64,000 nt of DNA, taken from assembly GCA_045601045.1 (NCBI GenBank), contig JAZRZA010000007.1, forward strand, positions 11,243-75,242. Reading direction: 5' to 3'. The translations under genes and the position numbers were made by a program. Positions 1 to 8,310 of this stretch are shown one piece after another (positions within the stretch are counted from its first letter, which is position 1; the number at the start of each line of letters is the position of its first letter). This DNA is from UBA1181 sp045601045 (GTDB taxonomy: Bacteria; Bacteroidota; Bacteroidia; Bacteroidales; Paludibacteraceae). The notes beneath the pieces were generated by a model. That model was not told the origin of the DNA and did not search any database. It saw only the letters and a program-made list of their open reading frames with translations.

Positions 1-501
1 CGGACATAGGCTCTTTTCCTCCACCATCTTACCATCAACCAACATAGAGGATATGGACCTTACCATCCGATCCTTCATCTTCGCGGTCAAGGCGGAATCC
101 GACGGATTCCTCATACGATTCAGCACCGCACGTCCATAATCGTTATCGAAATAGTCCAACGCGGATCTCAAATCAGCCAAAGAGACATATTCGCAATAGA
201 TATTGAAAATGTAGTTGCTCCTCACGGAATCCACCACCTCCGTACGGTATCGATTTGAAATGACCACAGCCTCTTCCCTGGTGTATCCTATGGCCATCGA
301 TTTTTCCACAAAACGAGATTCATAGCTCGAAGGAATATCCAGTCCATCCTCCGATATGATGTCCAATCGCATGCATTCGATCCAGAGATCCACATAGAGC
401 GAATCGGCAACGTCATCACACTTCGCCACCCAAGAGAACAGAAGAAGGGGAAGCAACAACATCATCCTCCGCCAAGAGACAATATTTCCGCGCATTTTCA
501 T
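1..501 (-). CDS. Secreted protein, DUF2059-like, cut by window edge
   Basis: An open frame of 167 codons runs from an ATG at 501 to the left edge without a stop, so the C-terminus is missing. The N-terminus (MKMRGNIVSWRRMM, then a Leu-rich stretch ending FSWVAKC) looks like a signal peptide. The Cys could be a lipobox, but Lys just before it is unusual. The visible C-terminal part (YVSLADLRSALDYFDNDYGRAV) recalls the DUF2059 family, in which a helical segment precedes a 'Y/F...G' motif; this is a weak family guess. A TATATTCG box 20 bases upstream of the ATG would give a very short leader. It lies beyond a terminator that separates it from map. Confidence 0.6.
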   Translation of the reverse strand, partial: MKMRGNIVSWRRMMLLLPLLLFSWVAKCDDVADSLYVDLWIECMRLDIISEDGLDIPSSYESRFVEKSMAIGYTREEAVVISNRYRTEVVDSVRSNYIFNIYCEYVSLADLRSALDYFDNDYGRAVLNRMRNPSDSALTAKMKDRMVRSISSMLVDGKMVEEKSLCP

Positions 502-520
502 TGTCAAAAGTATATATTTG

Positions 521-528
521 CGAATATA
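521..528 (-). promoter_or_regulatory. Promoter -7 box (TATATTCG) of the edge gene
   Basis: TATATTCG fits the Bacteroidetes -7 consensus TAnnTTTG with one change. It sits about 20 bases upstream of the ATG at 501, and a TTG lies further upstream at a short spacing (16). Confidence 0.4.
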
Positions 529-560
529 CTGAAAAAACACGTCACAAGGCATGCATCACA

Positions 561-595
561 AAAAAAATTTGGGTGACCCTCACGGGCAACCCAAA
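561..595 (-). terminator. Rho-independent terminator
   Basis: Seven-base stem (TTTGGGT/ACCCAAA) with a GC-rich interior, followed by eight T on the minus strand. It ends transcription coming from map and/or from the promoter at 716-747. Confidence 0.85.
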
Positions 596-709
596 CATAA
601 CACTGTATTACTTTTAAAATACTACCATTGAAAAACACAATATCCTAACGGCTTTACCGCTAGATTATTGCATGTTCCTATCATAAAATTTCGCTTGTTC
701 AATCTTAAC
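561..709 (-). ncRNA. Candidate small RNA, about 150 nt
   Basis: A consensus promoter just past the map stop codon points into a stretch without a convincing gene, which ends at a strong terminator. Between them are two small hairpins: an AGCGG-TAAA-CCGTT type near 646-661 and a GTATT/AATAC stem near 604-621. The only ORF is 20 codons long and unremarkable. The edge gene at 1-501 has its own promoter box downstream of the terminator, so this stretch looks like an independent short transcript. I do not recognise it as 6S, 4.5S or tmRNA. It could also be a leader that attenuates the edge gene. Confidence 0.45.
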
Positions 710-715
710 ACAACG

Positions 716-747
716 CAAAGATAATAAACTTCTGTTAATATGTCAAA
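716..747 (-). promoter_or_regulatory. Consensus promoter for the candidate small RNA
   Basis: TTTG (744-747), exactly 20 bases, then TATCTTTG (716-723): a full match to the Bacteroidetes vegetative consensus. It overlaps the last codons of map, so it serves something downstream of map. Confidence 0.7.
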
Positions 748-1589
748 ATCTCCAAACCATTTTCAGTCATCAAGAAGGTATGCTCCCACTGAGCGGATGG
801 CAAGCCATCGCGTGTGGTGACGGTCCATCCGTCGATGCGGCTGAAATTAACAGGGTACTTACCCATGTTGATCATCGGTTCGATGGTGAAGACCATACCT
901 GGCACCAAAAGCATACCGGTGCCTGGTTTGCCGAAATGATCCACTTGAGGCTCCTCATGGAAAGCCAATCCCACACCGTGTCCGGAGAGGTCGCGTACCA
1001 CAGAATAGCCATTCGCCTTCGCATGCTTTTCAACCGCCGCGCCTATGTCTCCGACAAAACCGTAAGGCTTCGCCGCGGCCATACCGATTTCGAGGCACTC
1101 CTTCGTCACATCGACCAAACGCTTCTTCTCCGGAGAGACTTCGCCGATGCAGAACATGCGGGAGGCGTCGCTGTAATAACCATCCAGAATGGTGGAAACA
1201 TCCACATTGATGATATCACCCTCCTTCAAGATAGTCCTCGGATTAGGAATGCCATGACAGACCACCTCATTGATGGAGGTGCAGACGCTCTTGGGGAATC
1301 CCTCATAATTGAGCGGCGCAGGTATCGCCCCGTGCGCTGTGGTATAGTCATAAACCAACTTGTCAATATCCTCTGTGGACATACCCGCCTTGATTTCGCG
1401 CTCCACCAAATCCAATACACCGGTGTTCACCACGCCGCTTCGACGGATACCATCGATTTGTTCAGGTGTCTTAATCAGTTTACGAGAGGGAACCTCAAAT
1501 CCCCGAGACTCGTAGAACATCACCTTTTTTTCTAACTCTGTGGCCTCTCTGTCCTTAGGCACGAACCACAATCTACGTCCTTTTCCCAT
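735..1589 (-). CDS. map: Type I methionine aminopeptidase
   Basis: Removes the initiator Met from new proteins in the cytoplasm, using two divalent metal ions. The 284-residue protein carries all five expected metal ligands of the pita-bread fold: Asp130 (NVDVS), Asp141 (YYSDAS), His204 (SGHGVG), Glu237 (TIEPM) and Glu269 (QWEHT). A basic N-terminal extension of about 40 residues (MGKGRRLWFV...) precedes the catalytic domain; longer N-termini are common in type I enzymes of this phylum. It is the last gene of the pheA operon by spacing (18 bases after the DAHP synthase stop), so some expression may depend on the aromatic amino acid attenuator. Confidence 0.97.
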   Translation of the reverse strand: MGKGRRLWFVPKDREATELEKKVMFYESRGFEVPSRKLIKTPEQIDGIRRSGVVNTGVLDLVEREIKAGMSTEDIDKLVYDYTTAHGAIPAPLNYEGFPKSVCTSINEVVCHGIPNPRTILKEGDIINVDVSTILDGYYSDASRMFCIGEVSPEKKRLVDVTKECLEIGMAAAKPYGFVGDIGAAVEKHAKANGYSVVRDLSGHGVGLAFHEEPQVDHFGKPGTGMLLVPGMVFTIEPMINMGKYPVNFSRIDGWTVTTRDGLPSAQWEHTFLMTENGLEILTY

Positions 1590-1607
1590 ATCGTGATAAT
1601 CTATAGG

Positions 1608-2666
1608 TTACTCCATGATTCTCATCTGTTGACGAACAGATTCCTCGTGGATCGCCTCGAATATTGTTCTTGTAAATTCTCCGTCCAAATTCATGGCGGA
1701 ACCAGTCTCCATACGCTTCTTGATGATTTCGTCGTAACGTTCGGTTTGGAGAATTGGCATAGCATGCTCCCTCTTATAGATACCGATCTCCTTGGCCACA
1801 CGCATACGCTTCGCCAACATCTCGGTAAGATCCATGTCAATCTCGTCGATTTGCTTACGCAACTCCGCCAAACTCTCGGTAGTCTGGTTGGTGTTTCTTA
1901 TCACCAAGTTGTTCAATACAAGCGACAAGACATCTGGCGCCAACTGCTGGGAAGCATCGCTCCATGCCTTATCCGGATCGCAGTGCGACTCAATAATCAA
2001 TCCATCGAACTGAAGATCCATCGCCTGTTGGCAAAGTGGAGAAATCAAGTCCCTACGGCCTGCGATGTGACTAGGGTCGCAAATAATAGGCAACTCGGGA
2101 AAACGTCTGTGCAACTCGATTGGAATATGCCATTGAGGCAAGTTACGGTATAATTTCTTGTCATAGGTACTGAAACCTCTGTGAATAGCGCCCAAGCGCT
2201 TGATGCCCGCATTGTTCAAACGTTGCAAAGCGCCAATCCACAACTCCAAGTCCGGATTGACTGGGTTCTTGATCAAGACAGGCACATCCACGCCCTTCAA
2301 GGTGTCGGCAATCTCCTGCACCGCAAATGGGTCCGCAGTGGTACGCGCGCCGATCCACAGCAAATCGACACCGAACTCCAAGGCCTCCTCCACATGCTTC
2401 GCTGTAGCCACCTCAGTTGCGGTCAACATTCCTGTCTCTTGCTTCACCGCCTTCATCCATGGCAACGCGACAATTCCGTTTCCTTCGAATCCACCCGGTT
2501 TGGTACGAGGCTTCCATATTCCAGCACGGAATATCTTCACACCATTCTTCGCCAACTGCTTGGCTGTCTCCATCACCTGCTCTTCCGTTTCGGCGCTACA
2601 AGGTCCAGCGATTACCAAAGGACGCTTATCCTCAACACCGGTTAAATTAAGTTTCTCTAATTCCAT
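1608..2666 (-). CDS. Bifunctional DAHP synthase / chorismate mutase
   Basis: Catalyses the first step of the shikimate pathway (phosphoenolpyruvate plus erythrose 4-phosphate to DAHP) and, through its C-terminus, the first step toward Phe and Tyr (chorismate to prephenate). Residues about 1-255 form the DAHP synthase barrel of the short type I-beta kind (VIAGPCSAE, KPRTKPGGFEG, ICDPSHIAGRR). Residues about 265-352 form an AroQ-type helical chorismate mutase (LRKQIDEIDMDLTEMLAKRM, VAKEIGIYKRE). At 352 residues it has the usual length of the Bacteroidetes fusion. It lies 20 bases after pheA in the same operon and therefore behind the Phe/Tyr leader peptide. Confidence 0.95.
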   Translation of the reverse strand: MELEKLNLTGVEDKRPLVIAGPCSAETEEQVMETAKQLAKNGVKIFRAGIWKPRTKPGGFEGNGIVALPWMKAVKQETGMLTATEVATAKHVEEALEFGVDLLWIGARTTADPFAVQEIADTLKGVDVPVLIKNPVNPDLELWIGALQRLNNAGIKRLGAIHRGFSTYDKKLYRNLPQWHIPIELHRRFPELPIICDPSHIAGRRDLISPLCQQAMDLQFDGLIIESHCDPDKAWSDASQQLAPDVLSLVLNNLVIRNTNQTTESLAELRKQIDEIDMDLTEMLAKRMRVAKEIGIYKREHAMPILQTERYDEIIKKRMETGSAMNLDGEFTRTIFEAIHEESVRQQMRIME

Positions 2667-2686
2667 ATTTTGTTTTTATTTATTCC

Positions 2687-3532
2687 TTATACTGTTTGCC
2701 TACCGATTTCGTACTCACCCAAGATGCGTAACTCATTCGCCAATGGCCTGACTGCGGCAAGAGCCTCAACATATTTCTTGTATGACTCGAATTGCAAATC
2801 GATGTAGAACTGATACTCCCACTCACGTCCGATGATCGGAGTGGATTGGATTCTGGTGAGATTCATCTTATAGAAAGAGAGGACCGCCAAAATCTGCGAC
2901 AAACTTCCCTCCTCGTGGGAAAGTACCAACAACAATGAGGCCTTGTTAGGGAATTTATTCACATTCATCTCCTTCACCTTGTTCTCATCAGCGATGATCA
3001 AAAAACGGGTGAAATTTCGCTTGTTGGTCTCAATACCCTTGGCCAAGATCTCTAATCCGTAGATTTCAGCGGCCAACTCACCACAGATGGCAGCCTTTCC
3101 CATCTCCTTGTTCTCCGCTACCATGCGGGCACTCGAAGCGGTATCGTCATATTCCACCGCCTTAAGGTGGCGGTGTTCGCCCAAGAAGGTCTGACATTGC
3201 ATCAAGGCGATCGGATGGGAATAGACCTCGTGGATGTCACTGATGTCTTGGTTAGGCAACGCCACCAAATTATGCTTGATGCGCAGCTTCTGCTCTCCAG
3301 CGATGCACAATCCGCTATCGGCCAACAGGGTGTGGTTCTGCAACAGACTTCCCGCAATGGTGTTCTCGATGGCCACGATACCAATCAAATCCTTATCGGC
3401 GCGAACCGTTTGGAAAAGATGAGTGAAATTATCACATGGAACAATCTCCACATCCTCTCCTCTAAAATATTCCCTTGCTGCGATATCATGGAAACAACCA
3501 TCAATACCTTGGATAACTACCTTGTTTTTCAT
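2687..3532 (-). CDS. pheA: Prephenate dehydratase
   Basis: Converts prephenate to phenylpyruvate, the committed step to phenylalanine. The catalytic domain shows the NxxTRF motif (KRNFTRFLII). A C-terminal ACT domain (ASLLLVLSHEEGSLSQIL...) is present for feedback binding of Phe; the classical ESRP of this domain reads IQSTP here. I choose the ATG at 3532 (MKNKVVIQG) because the ATG at 3541 lies only a few bases after the U-tract of the attenuator; that start would add three residues. First structural gene of an operon with DAHP synthase/chorismate mutase and map, preceded by a leader peptide and terminator. Confidence 0.95.
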   Translation of the reverse strand: MKNKVVIQGIDGCFHDIAAREYFRGEDVEIVPCDNFTHLFQTVRADKDLIGIVAIENTIAGSLLQNHTLLADSGLCIAGEQKLRIKHNLVALPNQDISDIHEVYSHPIALMQCQTFLGEHRHLKAVEYDDTASSARMVAENKEMGKAAICGELAAEIYGLEILAKGIETNKRNFTRFLIIADENKVKEMNVNKFPNKASLLLVLSHEEGSLSQILAVLSFYKMNLTRIQSTPIIGREWEYQFYIDLQFESYKKYVEALAAVRPLANELRILGEYEIGRQTV

Positions 3533-3545
3533 ACAATTCATAATT

Positions 3546-3578
3546 AAAAAGTCCCACCCTGATGTTCAAGGTGGGACT
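3546..3578 (-). terminator. Attenuator terminator upstream of pheA
   Basis: Nine-base perfect stem AGTCCCACC/GGTGGGACT (3570-3578 and 3550-3558) followed by TTTTT, ending just before the pheA start. The 5' arm region CCCACCTT could instead pair with AAGGTGAG at 3601-3608 (7 of 8), which overlaps the leader peptide stop codon. That alternative pairing would be the antiterminator. Confidence 0.88.
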
Positions 3579-3606
3579 CAAAATTGAAACAATAACGAAC
3601 CTCACC

Positions 3607-3663
3607 TTATGAGAACATAAAGTAAAAGGAAAAGAAGTAGTAATAAAAACTCTTATTCGTCAT
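3607..3663 (-). CDS. Phe/Tyr-rich leader peptide of the pheA operon (pheL-like)
   Basis: An 18-codon frame reads MTNKSFYYYFFSFYFMFS, with six Phe and four Tyr. It starts 28 bases before the antiterminator segment and stops right at it. It sits between a -7 box (3717-3724) and the attenuator hairpin (3546-3578). This is the layout of ribosome-mediated attenuation as in enterobacterial pheL: stalling at Phe/Tyr codons when charged tRNA is scarce would favour the antiterminator and let pheA and DAHP synthase/chorismate mutase be transcribed. Sensing both Phe and Tyr suits an operon whose second enzyme feeds both branches. A hairpin (GAGGGCG/CGCCTC) precedes the ATG. Function is inferred from layout and composition. 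Confidence 0.85.
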   Translation of the reverse strand: MTNKSFYYYFFSFYFMFS

Positions 3664-3716
3664 CGTTATTTTCTATTTTCGAGGCGTTGCCGCCCTCCAA
3701 AATTCATTTTATGGTA

Positions 3717-3724
3717 CAAAGATA
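3717..3724 (-). promoter_or_regulatory. Promoter -7 box (TATCTTTG) of the pheL-pheA operon
   Basis: Exact match to TAnnTTTG, about 55 bases upstream of the leader peptide ATG. No clear -33 TTTG is seen at the usual distance. Confidence 0.6.
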
Positions 3725-3813
3725 CAAATTATTTCTTTATAGTCACTATCCTTGTGATTTTTAGCGACTCAGAAATTAATGCATCGAAATTTAGCGAAAC
3801 GACCGGAACATCG

Positions 3814-5280
3814 TTAGATGCTCCATTCGTAACCATCTTTTGTATCCTTCACATTGAAGCCCAATGCGGTAAGCTCATTTCTGATCTTATCACTGGTCGC
3901 CCAATCCTTATTGGCCTTGGCTTGCTTACGGATCTCAAGCAACAAATCGACAGCCCCCTTGAAGGCATCGCCGTTGGAATCGCCATCCGAGGCGAGTTTC
4001 AAGCCCAAGATATCCATCAAATAGAGTTGGAACAATGATTTCAACTCTTCCAAATCCTCCGCGCTGATGGTTCCTTTTCCGTCTGTGACGGTATTGATAG
4101 CCTTAGCGATTTCAAAGAAGTAAGAGATCACAATTGGCGTATTCAAGTCGTCGTTCATCGCCTCCTCGCACTTCTCACGCATGCCTTTCACATCGACCGT
4201 TGACTCAGCTGATGGCGTGATCTTCATCAAACGCGCGTACGCGTCGGTCAAACGCTCCAATCCCTTTTCGGATGCCTGCAAAGCCTCATTACTGAAATCC
4301 ACCGTGCTACGATAGTGCGCCTGCAAAATGAAGAAACGGATGGTCATTGGAGAGAAGGCTTGTGTCAGAAGCGGATGGCTTCCGGTGAAGAACTCATCCA
4401 ATGTGATGAAGTTGCCGTATGATTTACCCATCTTCTTTCCGTTGATGGTGATCATATTATTGTGCATCCAGTAATGAACGGTCTCTTTGCCGAGCGCGGC
4501 GGTGGATTGCGCGATCTCACACTCGTGGTGAGGGAAAATCAAGTCCATACCACCACCATGGATATCGAACTCCTCGCCAAGGTACTTGGTTCCCATAGCG
4601 GAACACTCCATGTGCCATCCAGGGAATCCATCGCTCCATGGAGAAGGCCAACGCATGATATGCTCTGGTTGCGCGCACTTCCACAAAGCGAAGTCCAACC
4701 CGCAACGCTTCTCGTTTTGTCCGTCCAACTCACGGGTGGTCTCCAACAAATCGTCGATATTTCTTCCGGAAAGTTTTCCGTAGTGGTGATCCTTGTTATA
4801 TTTCTTCACATCAAAGTAAACGGAACCTTGACTCTCGTAAGCGTAACCAGCCTCCAATATCTTCTTCACAAAATCGATTTGCTCAATGATATGGCCTGAC
4901 GCATGCGGCTCGATGCTTGGCGGCAAGACATTCAAAGCATCCATCGCCTTGTGGTAACGGTTGACATAATATTGCGCCACCTCCATAGGCTCTTTTTGCT
5001 CCAATCGAGCCTTCTTGGCGATCTTATCCTCGCCCTCGTCGGCGTCATGCTCCAAGTGGCCCACATCTGTGATGTTGCGCACATAACGCACTTTGTATCC
5101 AAGAGAAGTCAAGTAACGGAACAACACATCGAATGTGATGGCTGGACGAGCATGACCCAAGTGACCGTCACCGTAAACGGTTGGTCCACAAACATACATA
5201 CCTACATGGGGTTCATTCAACGGCACAAACAACTGTTTGGTTCTACTCAACGTGTTGTAAATTCTCAACTTATGTTCCAT
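3814..5280 (-). CDS. cysS: Cysteinyl-tRNA synthetase
   Basis: Charges tRNA-Cys with cysteine in the cytoplasm. The 488-residue class I enzyme has the HIGH signature as HLGH (residues 40-43) and the KMSKS loop as KKMGKS. Its zinc site is typical: Cys31 (YVCGPTVY), Cys in WHMECSAM and His/Cys in FPHHECE. Length is normal for the family. The start MEHKLRIYNT is well supported, with a TATCTTCG box about 30 bases upstream. It is transcribed away from the neighbouring lipoprotein as a single gene; no strong hairpin is seen after its stop before the pheL promoter. Confidence 0.97.
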   Translation of the reverse strand: MEHKLRIYNTLSRTKQLFVPLNEPHVGMYVCGPTVYGDGHLGHARPAITFDVLFRYLTSLGYKVRYVRNITDVGHLEHDADEGEDKIAKKARLEQKEPMEVAQYYVNRYHKAMDALNVLPPSIEPHASGHIIEQIDFVKKILEAGYAYESQGSVYFDVKKYNKDHHYGKLSGRNIDDLLETTRELDGQNEKRCGLDFALWKCAQPEHIMRWPSPWSDGFPGWHMECSAMGTKYLGEEFDIHGGGMDLIFPHHECEIAQSTAALGKETVHYWMHNNMITINGKKMGKSYGNFITLDEFFTGSHPLLTQAFSPMTIRFFILQAHYRSTVDFSNEALQASEKGLERLTDAYARLMKITPSAESTVDVKGMREKCEEAMNDDLNTPIVISYFFEIAKAINTVTDGKGTISAEDLEELKSLFQLYLMDILGLKLASDGDSNGDAFKGAVDLLLEIRKQAKANKDWATSDKIRNELTALGFNVKDTKDGYEWSI

Positions 5281-5307
5281 CTTACTAGTCTATTCTTTGA
5301 TTTTACG

Positions 5308-5315
5308 CGAAGATA
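5308..5315 (-). promoter_or_regulatory. Promoter -7 box (TATCTTCG) of cysS
   Basis: One mismatch from TAnnTTTG, placed 28 bases upstream of the cysS ATG in an AT-rich gap. Confidence 0.4.
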
Positions 5316-5355
5316 CAAATTAGAGTTAAGATTTAAGAATGTAGAATTAAGAATT

Positions 5356-5955
5356 TTAATCCTCTCCCAACATCTTCTCCGACTGGATCACGCCATAATA
5401 GTAAAGCGAGCATACATTGCCCTTCTCATCCCTGCCATCCCAAGTGATTTCGTAGATATTATCCTTCTTCTTGACCTGTATGGTAGAGACTTGCAAATCC
5501 ACCATTTTATCGTAAACCAATGCTCTGGTGGTATTCTCTTTGGTGATTTCATAATTGCCTGCCCAATCGTCCGAATTGGAGTAGTAGGTCATATAGTCGC
5601 CTGTCATAAGGCGAAGCAGTTCGGTTTGTCCCTTGTCAAATGCGGGGATCTCCACATAAGCGCCCGCCTTCTTGAAAGCGTTATTGGGAGAACAAGTGCC
5701 ATCACCGTTGGGGGTATAAAACCCATTGGTGAAGAGATGAAGGATATGCGTCACGCCACCATCCGAAAAGTCATAACCATCAACACAGACGTCAACGGGC
5801 ATCGCCACACCACCCACGGTAAAAACATTGTCGCCCTTACGGGAGAGCTCCTCCACATCATTCGCGTCCGAAGGATCGGTACAAGCGGATAAAACAGAAA
5901 CAAACAAGGCGGCCAATAGCCAATAGAAGCCCCCTTTCTTAACTCTATTCGTCAT
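5356..5955 (-). CDS. Lipoprotein of unknown function
   Basis: I do not recognise a family. The start MTNRVKKGGFYWLL at 5955 gives a signal peptide with a good lipobox (VLSAC), so the mature protein should be lipid-anchored. An earlier ATG at 5985 falls inside the terminator hairpin behind the PorP-like gene and is unlikely. The mature part (about 175 residues) is rich in Asp, Gly and aromatic residues (DGYDFSDGGVTHILHLFTNG, DNIYEITWDGRDEKGNVCSLYYYG), suggesting a small beta-rich domain. It is last in a row of four minus-strand surface genes (adhesin, OmpA, PorP/SprF, this), but the hairpin before it suggests lowered or separate expression. Confidence 0.7.
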   Translation of the reverse strand: MTNRVKKGGFYWLLAALFVSVLSACTDPSDANDVEELSRKGDNVFTVGGVAMPVDVCVDGYDFSDGGVTHILHLFTNGFYTPNGDGTCSPNNAFKKAGAYVEIPAFDKGQTELLRLMTGDYMTYYSNSDDWAGNYEITKENTTRALVYDKMVDLQVSTIQVKKKDNIYEITWDGRDEKGNVCSLYYYGVIQSEKMLGED

Positions 5956-5964
5956 AAGATTCTT

Positions 5965-5999
5965 AAAAAAGGGAGAGATACCCATTAGAGCATCTCTCC
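5965..5999 (-). terminator. Terminator after the PorP/SprF gene
   Basis: Eight-base perfect stem GGAGAGAT/ATCTCTCC followed by CTTTTTT on the minus strand. Confidence 0.8.
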
Positions 6000-6008
6000 G
6001 AAAAAAAA

Positions 6009-6941
6009 TTATTCAAATATCTCAACCTCCTCACTCTTGCTCTTCGTACGCTTTCTGTCGACGGAGTAAGAGAGCATCAACTCGTGGGAGGTGCCCGCCA
6101 TGTGGTGGATTCTACCCAATCCTAAATCGATGGTGTAACCCAAACGGAACCGGAAATACTCCACACCCAAGGTGATTGCCAACGGATTGGATTTCATCTT
6201 ATCGGACAAGTCCGGATGGTAGGTCAAACCACCCCAAACGAAGCGGTCGTAGTAACCTGTGACATTCAACTCCACCACATTGGTCTTCGCATGGTGCATA
6301 TAGGTCAATGAAGGGGCGATGTCCCACTTATCATTCACTTTAAACATGTAACGTCCATAGATATTCAAGTGTCTACCTTGCAACATGGTGGTAGAGGCGG
6401 AGTCTAACAAGTGTGTCATGGAGGCACCCACCAAGAGGTTGTCGTTCATGGCGAACTCCACACCGAAATCAACATCCGGACGCACCTTGGAATCATCGTC
6501 AGGAATGGTTCCGTCATACATTTCAAGGATGTTCTCCACCGTATAAGCACTCTTGTCAAACGCGGAGCGTCTGATACCCAAGCCCAAACCCAAAGAGACA
6601 AGCATGTTGTCGGCAGGTCGCAACATATAGGCATAAACCGCCTTAATATCCAAGAAACTGCGGGCGATACCCAAGTTGTCATACGATACGGTAAGACCTA
6701 CACCCGAATTGATTTTGCTGATGAATGTGTGACCATTGAACAACAATGATTTAGGAGCATCCTCCACACCCGCATACTGATAATGTCCCAGCAAGAATAG
6801 GTCAATATCCTCCACGTTACCCGTACCAGCAGGGTTCTTATTGATACGAGAGTAGAACTGTTGGGAAAGCAGCAACTCCTGTTGAGCGTTCGCCATGAAG
6901 CACGCCGCAAGAAATCCAATGATAAATAATATCTTCTTCAT
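6009..6941 (-). CDS. PorP/SprF family outer-membrane protein
   Basis: A 310-residue outer-membrane beta-barrel of the PorP/SprF family, paired with type IX secretion and, for SprF-type members, needed to export or anchor a specific type B cargo. Evidence: signal peptide (MKKILFIIGFLAACFMANA), then the family opening QQELLLSQQFYSRINKNPAGTG, and alternating amphipathic strands with aromatic ends through to the C-terminus (FRFRLGYTIDLGLGRI). Four bases separate it from the OmpA-like gene, which itself follows the type B adhesin by four bases, so the three form one tight operon. In this family such linkage usually marks a cognate cargo-porin pair. Confidence 0.9.
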   Translation of the reverse strand: MKKILFIIGFLAACFMANAQQELLLSQQFYSRINKNPAGTGNVEDIDLFLLGHYQYAGVEDAPKSLLFNGHTFISKINSGVGLTVSYDNLGIARSFLDIKAVYAYMLRPADNMLVSLGLGLGIRRSAFDKSAYTVENILEMYDGTIPDDDSKVRPDVDFGVEFAMNDNLLVGASMTHLLDSASTTMLQGRHLNIYGRYMFKVNDKWDIAPSLTYMHHAKTNVVELNVTGYYDRFVWGGLTYHPDLSDKMKSNPLAITLGVEYFRFRLGYTIDLGLGRIHHMAGTSHELMLSYSVDRKRTKSKSEEVEIFE

Positions 6942-6944
6942 ATC

Positions 6945-8306
6945 TTATTCCTCCCCATTCTTTTCGTTAGCACTCTCCGCAGGTTGTTCCACCTCGGGTT
7001 CTATCAATCTCACCTCAACACGACGGTTCTGCTCGTGTTCTGGTTCTGTTGCGGCATTCGGAATAATAGGCTCCGTCAAACCTTTACCCACTGTCTTCAA
7101 TCGGGAAGCAGGGAAACCTCGCTTCACCAAAAGTTTAGCCACGGTCTTGGCACGATTCGCGGAGAGCGTTTGGTTGTACTCCGCAGATCCACGTAGGTCA
7201 GTGTGACCACTGATCTCGAACACTCCGTCAGGATACTCGTTCATCGCATCCACCAACTCATCCAATTGCACCTCGTATGCAGGCTTCATGTCTGACTTAT
7301 CCAAATCAAAGAAGCAGAGCACCCAAAGGAATCCCTTTGGCTCCGACAATACCACCTCCGGATCCAAATCCTCGTCGGCCACTGGACGATAGGTTGCGGC
7401 GGCATAAATATCCGCAGCGCCCTTGCCTCCTGCCCGGTCGGAAATGAAGAAGGCACCCTTGCCCTCTCCGAACACGACGTTGTAATCATCCGCGGAAGAG
7501 TTTACCGCATCATTCAGCGCCACGGGCTTGGAACAAGATCCATCCTTACGGATACGTGAATAATAGAGATCCAAACCGCCCAATGTTCCCTCACGGTCGG
7601 AAGAGAAGAAGAGCAACGAGTCGCCGACTACCAATGGATAATCCTCTTTCGCCTTGCCATTCACATAGATAGTGTCAATAGCCTTCGGACGGCTCCATAC
7701 GCCATCACTCTCACGGTCAATATACCATAGGTCTCGGGAACCTTGACCCGCTTTGAACTCGCCGGAAAAATAGATTCGGTTACCATCCTTACCCAATGAC
7801 GGGTTGTAAAAACCAGATGCGCCCCTACCCTGTTGCACCCAACGAGAAACCACCAACGATGAGTTCTTATGAGTCAAAGTTTGGGCGGATACACCCTTAA
7901 TGGTCAGGATATTCACCTTCGTCCAATTACCCTCTATCCAAGAGGCCTCATAAAGGTCATTCTTCTCCGATTTTCCCTTCTTGGAGAAATAGATTTTCTG
8001 ACGTGCCGCATCGTATGCGAAAGTACCCTCTATGCCTAAGCCCATCAATTCAGGGCACAACACCAATGAATCGACACCTAAATCCTCCCTTACACGGAAA
8101 GTGTAGGCTGAATCATTTCTGAAAAAGGCAATCGAACCATCCTTGTAGGCGGACATAGGCATCTCCGCCGCGGAGGTGTTCTTGTCGGAAGAGGCAAAGT
8201 CTCCCCAGCTGCCATCCACTCTATCCACTACTGCGCCTGCCTCCAAAGCGGAAGTCAGAAGCACCACTGGAACTATCAAATTTCTTATATATCGTTTCAT
8301 ATTCAT
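6945..8306 (-). CDS. OmpA-family protein with beta-propeller-like repeats
   Basis: A 453-residue periplasmic or outer-membrane protein with a signal peptide. Residues about 30-310 contain PD40/WD40-like repeats (GKDGNRIYFSGEFKAGQGSRDLW, VVGDSLLFFSSDREGTLGGLDLY, GKGAFFISDRAGGKGAADIY). Residues about 330-435 form an OmpA peptidoglycan-binding domain (ISGHTDLRGSAEYNQTLSANRAKTV, GFPASRLKTVGKGLTEPI, NRRVEVRL). This resembles PorE without its N-terminal TPR and its regulatory-like domain; a fuller PorE-like protein is encoded at 51988-53985. Between the adhesin and PorP/SprF genes, it probably tethers the PorP/cargo assembly to the cell wall. The acidic tail EQPAESANEKNGEE is low complexity. Confidence 0.88.
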   Translation of the reverse strand: MNMKRYIRNLIVPVVLLTSALEAGAVVDRVDGSWGDFASSDKNTSAAEMPMSAYKDGSIAFFRNDSAYTFRVREDLGVDSLVLCPELMGLGIEGTFAYDAARQKIYFSKKGKSEKNDLYEASWIEGNWTKVNILTIKGVSAQTLTHKNSSLVVSRWVQQGRGASGFYNPSLGKDGNRIYFSGEFKAGQGSRDLWYIDRESDGVWSRPKAIDTIYVNGKAKEDYPLVVGDSLLFFSSDREGTLGGLDLYYSRIRKDGSCSKPVALNDAVNSSADDYNVVFGEGKGAFFISDRAGGKGAADIYAAATYRPVADEDLDPEVVLSEPKGFLWVLCFFDLDKSDMKPAYEVQLDELVDAMNEYPDGVFEISGHTDLRGSAEYNQTLSANRAKTVAKLLVKRGFPASRLKTVGKGLTEPIIPNAATEPEHEQNRRVEVRLIEPEVEQPAESANEKNGEE

Positions 8307-8310
8307 CTAC

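Noticed and set aside
4903..5892. Plus-strand open frame of 329 codons across cysS and the lipoprotein gene
   Set aside because: It runs across two real minus-strand genes and their gap; no recognisable domain or start context.
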